A DNA stretch of 64,000 bases from Enoplolaimus lenunculus. Taxonomy: Eukaryota; Nematoda; Enoplea; Enoplida; Thoracostomopsidae. Each line of letters starts with the position of its first letter. The stretch's first letter is position 1. The notes beneath the pieces were generated by a model. The model had not been told where the DNA came from and searched no databases. It was given only the letters and a program-made list of their open reading frames with translations. Below are positions 56,501 through 64,000 of the stretch, in pieces. A program made the position numbers and the translations under genes. Location of the stretch: contig JASANG010001227.1 in NCBI GenBank assembly GCA_030248215.1, forward strand, positions 186,001 to 250,000. Direction: 5' to 3'.

Positions 56501-59500
56501 TCAATTTCAAGTCATTGCCCAGTAGAGTTTTAGATATTTTAAAATTATGTTTTTAAAGCGCCGAACACTTTGGGTTGCGCTATACTTACTTTACTGTGCC
56601 TTACGCCACCATTCGTTGCTAACAAAAATATATGCAAAATTTATTTGGTAGCGCCAGCGGTTTTCAATACAAAGTTTAGCGTGCCGCACAACTTCGTGTG
56701 GCGAGTATAGCGCAATCCTTAGTTGTCAAAGATTCATTAGACAGAAATCACCTTACCGGTGACATAATTATATATACATATATATTTATAGTATATATGT
56801 ATATATGTATATATCTAGAATACGATATATAATATATATATCGTATTCTAGATATGGCCTTAAAGTAGACATTTGGGCTGCCGGAGTAATCATGTACATC
56901 ATGTTGTGTGGATTTCCACCGTTTGTCAGTTTATCAAATTCTCAAGAAGAGCTGTTTGATTTGATTCTCGCTGGTAAATTTAGCTTTCCGTCGCCTTATT
57001 GGGATCGCATTTCTCATGCTGCAAAGGTGAGTAAAATGACAGTGATAAAGTATTCATGTGGCAGTTGTAGTAGCTTGGTGTAGTGAAATGACTGGAATAG
57101 GGCCTTGCCAAAGGGTGGTTTTAGGGGTCAATGTATCCATTTGGGACTTTAGCAAAGGCGTTTTTTCGAACAGCTTGGAAAATTTGCAGCTGTTATTCGA
57201 GTCAATATTTCTTGGATGTATAGCATTGAAAGGTAAAAATAGAACAGGTTTCTGGCATTGCTGATAAGATATCTTTTAAGTCAAGTAGTTAATAAGGTGC
57301 ACCATATGTTATATAATAGATTTTTTATTCCTTCTTAATGTTCTAAAAATTTTGCTTTCTTAGCCCGTATTCGCAAATGGGAGTAGCACTTATCACCAGT
57401 TGGTGATAGGCCCTGTAACTTTGGAACCAACGCATTATGAGGTTCGAAATTCAGCGCATTGTTTGCGTTTGATTTGTCCGACTTCTGCACCAATTTTCAG
57501 CTCTGCAAGTGCAGATGTTCATCAGTTTGAAAGCCTGTCGCTAATTTATGAAAGGTGTTATACGCATTTCAGAATATGGGTCCTAATGTCAAACAACTGT
57601 TGTAAAAATTGATTTTGTGATTGCAATTAATTGCAGAGCTTAATCAGCAGTATGCTTCAATTAGAGCCTGGCAATCGAATTGAATCGTGTGAAATTGAAA
57701 AAGTTCCCTGGATTACGGTAAGAGGGTTAGTTAAATAACTGCCGTCGATGGTTTGAGTACTTGCAGGAAAATTTTTCTCAAAATGGAAGCATGACCCTCA
57801 GCAGGTCGAAACTTTTTGTTTAGAAAAACTGATATACGATCACGTACGGCGCAGTTCGCCAGTGAAGATTCGATTTCGCATTGAACAACAGCGAAAAGGA
57901 TTGAAATTGTCAAAAAATATAGCGCCGCTCAAGTACAGGTTTTCCTTAAACATTTGAACTTAACTGAGTTTATTTGCTAAGGTTATGGTTGATTTTTCGG
58001 CATTCTTTTAATAAAATACTGTTTTTTTGTTTTAGGGGAATTTCAAGTACGACGATTACGATGAATTTCCGAACTTTGAATCGCCTGCGAACAATCTCGA
58101 GGTAAATCTTGCTTATTATACCATAGTTTCCGAGTTTACGGCTGGTTAAATGCCATTGTTTTTGTTTTTCTTTGTAATTTTGAGTGGTTATTAAAACTAT
58201 AAATGAGGTAAATTGCAGCATAGAAAGTTTTTAGCATAAAAGTTTCAAAACTAATGTTTGCTTGAAATTATAAAACAGATACGACTCTGCTCATGATGAC
58301 TGCAACAAAACCTAAATTTTGTCGAAATTGACGCAGGATCACGAATTTAATTTTGTAGGAATTACAATCAGAACGTGGTTTTCAGTGGGTCATTTGCTGC
58401 TCTTAAATAATTATGTTTTAATGGGCGTTTCAGTATTACGATTACGTCGAAAATGCGGCCGAAATGTACTTTACGCGTCGGCGATCGATGGATGAATTGT
58501 CACAAACCACAACAGTGTTGAGTAGTTCAAATCTGTTTGCTGGTATTATCAATGATCCTCGTGGTGAAGTCATCGCATCAACTGCGTCGCAGCCGTCAAC
58601 CAGTAGTGCCAAACCTAATGCTAGTCACAATCAAGGTTCCAGAATTGTCAATGAAGACATGCGACAGCCGCCGGCGTCCAATCAAAACCGTTTCAGTAAT
58701 TCGAGACATCGACGGAGTGGAGATGGTGAATCGCAACATTGCCAGCGGCTGAAGGATGATATAGATTGGAATGGAGATGTTGATATTCGATCTGATAGCA
58801 GCGGTGCTGAAGAGTTTAGACGTCGTCAATGTACAGACAAAGTCTCTTCAAAAATTACTGGGTCGACGTCGTCGATGAGTGGACGATCTGGAGAAGCGAT
58901 CACCAACGGTTGTCGACCAGCATCGACCGTTGAAGGAACGTCGATCGATTTTGATGATTATGGCAGAGACGATGATGATGCATATGGTGGTCGCGATGAA
59001 GAGAATCGACCAGGTGGTTCGATGTCGGCGTCGACAACAGCGGTGATGAACGAGTCGTCGACGGCGACAATGTCGTCATCAGGCGAATGCCCGTCTATCA
59101 CCGGTGACAATGGTCTCGCCAATGACGACAGTCGCAACAGTTCACTAGTCGGAGGCAGCGATAGCAGTCACAAGTTGCCGATAACTGTAGACGAACAACT
59201 ATCGACGCCGTCGTTGAAACCGAAGCAACGTTTGTCGCAACTGGCCAATGGCGGCTCCAAAGAAGAATACGGCAGCAACAGCCGACCACGAAGCCAACAT
59301 TTTGCCTCAAGCGTAGTGTTTTCTGATGAACTCGTCGCGAATGTGGCTACTGCACCGTCGCCAAGGCCTTTGTCGCGTAACGAACAGCGCCGTGCCGGCG
59401 GCGGTGTGCCCGAAAGCGAATGCGAAAACGAAAGTGACATCAATAACAACGGCAGTGAACGCCATTGTAACGATGATGTTATGATGACGTCAGTTACTGC

Positions 59501-60080
59501 AACCACATTGACGTCACCGCCAACAGTGGAAAAATCAAAGCAACCTGCCGCCGCCACGACAATTCGAGCGAAAAAAGATGCCGATGGTGGTCTAAAACCT
59601 GGCGAACGTCGGAAAGTAATAGGGAATGGTAACACCATTAACAAAACCATACGTCGTCCTGCATCCGCAGCAGCGGGCCGAGACACAACAAATACAACAT
59701 CAACTGATACCAAATCTCTTGGTGCGTCGTCTACAAAGGCACCGTCTCGTCAAATTGCAACAACCAAAGCGCCAATCAATCGCCGCTCACTAAGCAAACA
59801 ACGGTCGTCGCAGCCGACGTCGCTCAGCCGAATGGTTGCGACTGTTGCATCATCGTCGTCGCAACAAATGCCGTCAACCTCGTCCCCGAATGGTTCTGCC
59901 GGCAATAACGATTCACGGACGTCATCGCAAACGATGATATCGTTGACATTAACCAATCGCGATAGTGACGTCATGATGACGTCAGCGACCGATAGCATCA
60001 TCGCAGTTGCTGCCGACAGTGACGTCGCGACTGAAGATGAATTGATGAACGTGTCAATGTGTTCGATCAACGACGACTGA
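46281..60080 (+). CDS. DCLK: Doublecortin-like kinase, 13 exons
   Basis: Microtubule-binding Ser/Thr kinase of the DCLK/zyg-8 group. Exons: 46281-47330, 51641-51737, 52573-52683, 53040-53146, 53651-54852, 55325-55382, 55561-55686, 56001-56147, 56331-56461, 56852-57026, 57637-57717, 58036-58101, 58434-60080. All introns are GT..AG and in phase, giving 1,665 aa. DCX1 (about 143-232) starts [13 protein letters not shown]2 (about 291-383) starts [10 protein letters not shown] Ser/Thr/Pro-rich linker follows. The kinase (about 831-1095) has [33 protein letters not shown] and DIWAAG, so it should be active. Start: first ATG after an in-frame TAG at 46245. Odd: a tail of about 570 residues after the kinase, rich in Ser, Thr, Asp and Asn, where most DCLKs stop soon after the kinase. 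Intron 1 is 4.3 kb. Confidence in family is very high; in exon 1 completeness moderate. Confidence 0.95.
48663..49047. mobile_element. CAGGGTTCAACC MITE in kinase intron 1
   Basis: CAGGGTTCAACCAGAATTCC to TTCCTGTTGGAACCCT; related to family C by its termini but with a different interior. Partial relatives are near 48331 and 51003. Confidence 0.6.
49463..49634. repeat. 16-bp minisatellite (CAGCCAATGAGATTTA)
   Basis: About eleven units of CAGCCAATGAGATTTA, with TATCCAACGAGATTTG variants recurring every few units. In kinase intron 1. Confidence 0.95.
50151..50293. mobile_element. Family G MITE (GGGTTGCGCTATACT)
   Basis: GGGTTGCGCTATACTTC at the left and GAGTATAGCGCTGCCC at the right, inverted. 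The interior is GC-rich (GCGACGTGCGG, GCCGCGCCGGCG). Copies also at 52688 and 56572, all inside kinase introns. Confidence 0.75.
50464..50538. repeat. (AT)n microsatellite
   Basis: About 37 AT repeats in kinase intron 1. Confidence 0.98.
50826..50899. repeat. Family F MITE fragment
   Basis: GTCTGGAGAGGCAAAATAAA and TATCAGTCGCTCATC match the right end of the element at 10803-11252. Confidence 0.5.
51865..51920. repeat. Family D MITE end fragment
   Basis: TTAACCCTTTCTCATTTGAA with GGGTTCGAAC about 35 bases on: a shortened inverse of the right end of the TTAA-flanked tRNA-like MITE. It shows the fullest form of the terminus. Confidence 0.5.
51935..52366. mobile_element. hAT-like MITE, family C, in kinase intron 2
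   Basis: TAGGGTGCGACCGGAATTAC to AATTCGGTTGCATCTTG, with inner AAATACCGGAAACGGAAC similar to 15035. Confidence 0.65.
52688..52831. mobile_element. Family G MITE next to the exon-3 donor
   Basis: GGGTGATGCTATATACTT to GACTATGGCGTCAGC with GC-rich centre. It starts five bases after the end of exon 3, so the donor's downstream bases abut its left end. Confidence 0.55.
53187..53420. mobile_element. Family H MITE remnant in kinase intron 4
   Basis: TGTAGCACTTGGC near the left, CTATAGCACCTATCGACAG inside, and GCCAGTTGGTGATCGG at the right; diverged from 16629 and 57363. Confidence 0.45.
56572..56718. mobile_element. Family G MITE in kinase intron 9
   Basis: GGGTTGCGCTATACTTAC to GCGAGTATAGCGCAATCC; 12 or more bases of perfect inverted end (TTGCGCTATACT/AGTATAGCGCAA). 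Confidence 0.8.
57363..57582. mobile_element. Family H MITE in kinase intron 10
   Basis: GCCCGTATTCGCAAATGGG to GCATTTCAGAATATGGGTC, with a perfect TATCACCAGTTGGTGATA palindrome near the left end. Confidence 0.7.
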
Positions 60081-60203
60081 ATGGAGTCGATACTTAAACT
60101 TACACTGAAGGGAATATATGAGAGAGATTGGTATAAAAAGAGCTGCAAGATAACACTTTGGGATGTTTTAGTTATGCCCGGCAAAAATTCTCGACAGCCG
60201 ATT

Positions 60204-60209
60204 AATAAA
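60204..60209 (+). terminator. Poly(A) signal of the kinase gene
   Basis: AATAAA, 124 bases after the stop and followed by a T-rich stretch (GATTTTTTTGTTTAC), as expected at a 3' end. Confidence 0.65.
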
Positions 60210-62365
60210 GATTTTTTTGTTTACGCTCAAGCTTAAGCTTACGGGACCATAGCCAGTGGTGACAGTTCATGTTTTCAAAGTTCTAAAATAACATCAGTGT
60301 CGGGGCTTCGCTGAATAAAATTCGAACGATGGGCAGAATTCGGATATTTTCACAGGTTGTTGGTGATTGGATATTAATACATTTTTTGCAGTTTTTTTAA
60401 ACTTTATGTAAATCATCATTTGTCAGGCGGAAACGATTTCCGTTATGCCGTAAAGTTTTTGGTTTTCAAGAATTGCGATTGGTTTGTTCCGAAACAATCT
60501 AAGATGATAATTGTTTTACGATCAGTTGTTTTCAGGCCGATTTTTTCTTTGAGAAGGTCAATCTTTCAGTGTTTTTTGGTTTTGTGCCGAAGTTGATATG
60601 GTATGCTTAGGATGTGGAATCTTCAGTGTTAGCTCAGGATATTGGAAGGCTGGTCCGGTAAGAAGTTGTGTTATGCTCGTGAATGCTACATACCGCTTCT
60701 TAGAAGTCGTGGTGCAATTTTTATAACTGTTGGTAAGTTGGCAAAAATAATGATTAATATTTTGTTATGGTTATTTTTGTTAATCCAAAGGTTTTATCTA
60801 TTAATGTGCGTAGTTTGGTGTGGCATATTGGGTGATGGATTTTGCAGTGTTGGAATTTGAGGATGACTTTTCTGGAGTCAGCCACTCACAGCGACGAAAA
60901 AATTTGCCAGTCGTGTGAATTATAAATCAATCTGAATGATTCGATTTTCTGAGAACTAATAGGATGGCAATTTGAATGGTTAGGTGTGAGTTCAACAAAA
61001 ACTCACTCCATTGGTGCCGTGCAAATAGTAGCTGAATTTTAAACGTTACTTGTGGTGAAAGAATAAGTTCTCACGTTGAATTTGATTGGCCTTTCACGTT
61101 TCTGACGTTGAATTTGATTGGTCCTCAACGTCTACTTTGGTAGGAACCAGTCTCACACTGAGTTGGCCTGTGACACAGACACGTTGTTGGTGGAAATTTC
61201 TTGGTCAAGTGTGGATGTTAACAAGCGTGTATACCGCGAAGAGTAGGAATTATTTTTGATAGGACATTTCAAATACAGAAAATGGACGAATCTGGAGGAC
61301 AGAAGAATTTTTTCTGGCAACCGGATATTTTGTCCGGTCGCAGTCTGACCTCAAAGTACTGTGGTTTAATGTATTAACATTTGTGTATCTTTTGAGTAAC
61401 ATAACTACGAATATCAATATTGATATCATAATCGAAAAGCTTTATTTTGTGTTTTGGTTTGTTTGCAAGTGTTGTTGATTGTTTTGATTGTTATATATAC
61501 ATATAAGCTGGATATCTATTTACGTATATATGCCGTTTTTAAAGGAACGAAACTGTTAGACTATGAAAGATTCGGTGCCTAAAAATGGTTGCCAAGTTCA
61601 ACTTAGTTTTGATAGGTTAAACAATTTATCAGATAATTGCACAATCAATGCTAACGGTGTGAAATACATTAGAAACAAAACACTCCCAACATGTCTGTTA
61701 AACCACAGAAGACAAAAGTTGGTCAACAGGCTTCGCTTTTGAGTAATAAATAACCTACGAGATATACTTGGGTTAGGATTACGAATGCTTAAATTAGGAA
61801 TGGTTGGAGTGGTCGGGATGCGGAGACATCCCATGTCTAAATTAATTTGCTTCGCATTGCGTGTTGCCCATCAATATTTTACACACTAGAGCTGCTAGAG
61901 TATAGAAGGAGACAAAAATTCATTGTTTATCTTTAACAAAATCCGTATCCGGGTTTGTATTTTTAAAAATTCCGGGTCAGGGTTTTTCTTCCAGAAATTA
62001 TCCGGTTCCTGTACCATTTATAGTAATTTTATTGCATTCCTGGGTTCGTTGTAGTATTATCATCCCTGCAGTTCAACTTTATTCGTAATTTTGTACGAAA
62101 AACTTTGTTTTTGAAGTGTTTTCATGCGTTGAAACGGATTTTATATTTTATAATTTCTCATTTTGCTTCATTGTTATCTGCATTTCTCTCTCTAACAACG
62201 GCGCTTCTGTGGAGTTTGTAATCGAGTATCGCAGTAAAAATTATTTGCGTTTTGTCTTTGACATATGAGTGATAGCAGGGCCGGAGTTTATTGTAAATTC
62301 CAGGGAGGTTGTTTGATAAACTCAGAGGACGAATTAGTCATTTGTGGTACTTCGAAGTTAGTAAC
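60210..62365. other. Intergenic, downstream of the kinase
   Basis: No gene is supported. Two direct repeats of ACGTTGAATTTGATTGG lie near 61073 and 61105, and CGCCAGTGG/TTGGTGATTGG bits near 60250 and 60360 may be an old family H copy. Confidence 0.4.
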
Positions 62366-62494
62366 AGTAATGTTTGAGTTGATTATTTAACACAGAATGA
62401 GTAAAATTTCACAATACCGAGTTCTGGCAGACCCAAGACGCATCGATTGAGCACATTCTGAATTGATATGAATTCACTAGAATTTACAGTGTTT
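62366..62494. repeat. Family E MITE fragment
   Basis: GAGTTGATTATTTAACACAG to CACTAGAATTTACAGTG, the right end being the clearest part. Confidence 0.5.
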
Positions 62495-62540
62495 TGGATT
62501 CGCTTTGGTAGAAAATCGACCACCAGAAACGGTCACTAGT

Positions 62541-62752
62541 ACACTGCAAAAAATGGTGAGTCAAATTGACTCCCTCCGAAATAGGCACTACGGGACTACA
62601 CAAATTGAGTCAAATTAGACTCCACCAGAGTCAAATTCGACTCATTTAGCCGCACGTTTGACTGTGGCGGAGTCGAATTTGACTCAGTTTGTGTAGTCCC
62701 GTAGAGCCTATTTCGGAGGGAGTCAATTTGACTCCACATTTTTTGCAGTGTA
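62541..62752. mobile_element. Family A palindromic MITE, near-consensus copy
   Basis: TACACTGCAAAAAATGG to TTTTTTGCAGTGTA, flanked by TA. The two arms match almost base for base, making this the best copy for a consensus. Confidence 0.9.
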
Positions 62753-62881
62753 TATATATATACTCGTACCGTTTATTTGGCTACTTGTATGCGGTCGTCA
62801 CTATGGAGTGTAGTGGTTTGTAAGCCAAATACACATGTCAACATAAACCCGCTGCTCCGAATTCAATTTCTCCATTTCAGT

Positions 62882-63562
62882 GGCCCATGTAAAGATCACG
62901 GGCGGAACGTCTTTCTGTGGGACTAGAATAGAATAAGCTTATGCTTTAGAATACTTTTCTGCCTGGCTTAGGCTAGGCTTCGGTATATGCTCGTGCTTAC
63001 GCTTAGACTTAGGCTTCGGTATATGCTCGTGCTTACGCTTAGACTTAGGCTTCGGTATATGCTCGTGCTTACGCTTAGACTTAGGCTTCGGTATATGCTC
63101 GTGCTTACGCTTAGACTTAGGCTTAGGTATATGCTCGTGCTTACGCTTAGACTTAGGCTTCGGTATATGCTCGTGCTTACGCTTAGACTTAGGCTTCGGT
63201 ATATGCTCGTGCTTACGCTTAGACTTAGGCTTCGGTATATGCTCGTGCTTACGCTTAGACTTAGGCTTCGGTATATGCTCGTGCTTACGCTTAGACTTAG
63301 GCTTCGGTATATGCTCGTGCTTACGCTTAGACTTAGGCTTCGGTATATGCTCGTGCTTACGCTTAGACTTAGGCTTCGGTATATGCTGTTTTTCTTTATT
63401 TGGTATTTTTTATATGCTCGTGCTTACGCTTAGACTTAGGCTTCGGTATATGCTCGTGCTTACGCTTAGACTTAGGCTTCGGTATATGCTCGTGCTTACG
63501 CTTAGACTTAGGCTTAGGAGCAAGGTTATAATACTGTTCCGACCCTGTTCTTCACATTGGCC
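62882..63562. mobile_element. Expanded family B MITE
   Basis: GGCCCATGTAAAGATCACGG to CCCTGTTCTTCACATTGGCC. It has both family termini, but its centre has become a 36-bp array. A long frame of repeated 12-residue units (MLVLTLRLRLRY) is array translation. Confidence 0.9.
62976..63513. repeat. 36-bp array, about 15 units
   Basis: The unit is six hexamers: CTTACG CTTAGA CTTAGG, then CTTCGG TATATG CTCGTG. The GGTATATGCTCGTG motif recurs every 36 bp from 62981. One unit reads CTTAGG for CTTCGG (near 63122), and a TTTTTCTTTATTTGGTATTT interruption lies at about 63388-63410. Near-perfect units indicate very recent growth. Confidence 0.97.
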
Positions 63563-64000
63563 AATGGATAGAAGATAAAAGTCCTTTACTCTTATGCATA
63601 CACCTAAAACATTTAAGTGTATTTTCTTAATATTTGAGTTCATCGAGTGGAGTCAACATATTTTGTGCAGTTGAAAGTCAAAAGAAGTACGAAAATATTT
63701 AAATTTAATAGGCAAATATTTGATATATTGAACCAACCAGAACCAGAATTTGATCATAAAACGGCTTTGTGTTACGGTTGTCATATGTCAAGTTTTGTAA
63801 CAGGTTTAAATTAAGGATAAAGCTGAAGCTACCAGGGTATTCAAATCGAGACAAATATATGCAAATTAGGCTGGTTGTAGCAAACAAGGCTTCAAAGTAA
63901 GCTTACGGGTTTTAAGGCGTCTTTGTGTTCGGTTTTGTGTTTTATTTCGTTTCGTTTGTGAAATTATGGTCAATTTTTTGATTTCGTTCGCAGTCTATGC
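63563..64000. other. Terminal spacer, no gene seen
   Basis: AT-rich sequence without a supported frame, repeat terminus or RNA gene. Confidence 0.4.

Noticed and set aside
59098-60184. Minus-strand frames of 70-181 codons opposite the last kinase exon
   Set aside because: Shadow frames produced by the biased codons of the low-complexity tail; no domain and no splice support.
62987-63433. 148-codon frame with 12-residue repeats (MLVLTLRLRLRY)
   Set aside because: An exact translation of the 36-bp array inside a MITE; no start context, and it ends at the interruption in the array.

Overview
This is a eukaryotic, almost certainly invertebrate-animal, window. It has intron-rich protein genes with GT..AG introns and coherent phases, a doublecortin-type kinase (a metazoan family), an endoglycoceramidase of the kind found in several invertebrates, one large Helitron, and a very dense population of short terminal-inverted-repeat elements (MITEs). 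I cannot name the species. The hexamer TTAGGC, which is the nematode telomere repeat, is very common here, but inside a MITE family, so it does not fix the phylum. I saw no bacterial-type operon, CRISPR array, rRNA, or reverse transcriptase.

Layout. 1-8.1 kb: MITEs only, including a hAT-like MITE blown up by a 44-bp minisatellite. 8.1-16.2 kb (+): a seven-exon endoglycoceramidase (GH5 family, about 521 aa) whose six introns are packed with MITEs, some nested. 16.2-22.5 kb: MITEs and unexplained AT-rich DNA. 22.5-27.1 kb (+): a partial, unrecognised gene (gene X). It has at least five coding exons, the last a phase 1-1 exon carrying a SUMO-interaction-like motif and a basic nuclear-localisation-like motif. 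That exon lies in a roughly 530-bp segment duplicated in tandem. 28.9-39.1 kb (+): a broken Helitron with an N-terminal region, a 16-copy internal minisatellite, DUF6570-like/zinc-finger and HUH Rep regions, a Pif1-type helicase, and downstream one clear plus one degenerate ubiquitin-specific-protease (USP, C19) domain. 39.1-46.2 kb: MITEs, a 180-bp inverted pair, and a cluster of hairpins. 46.28-60.08 kb (+): a 13-exon doublecortin-like kinase (about 1,665 aa) with two DCX domains, a complete kinase domain and an unusually long C-terminal tail. 60.1-64 kb: intergenic DNA with three further MITEs, one expanded by a 36-bp array.

How the parts relate. The three host genes are independent. The shared theme is transposon load: at least eight MITE families occur repeatedly in introns and spacers, and several have seeded minisatellites internally. 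The most unusual system is the Helitron with a deubiquitinase-like module. The next most interesting points are the duplicated SIM exon of gene X, a palindromic MITE that scatters AP-1-type TGAGTCA sites, and a TTAA-flanked MITE carrying a tRNA-like promoter region.
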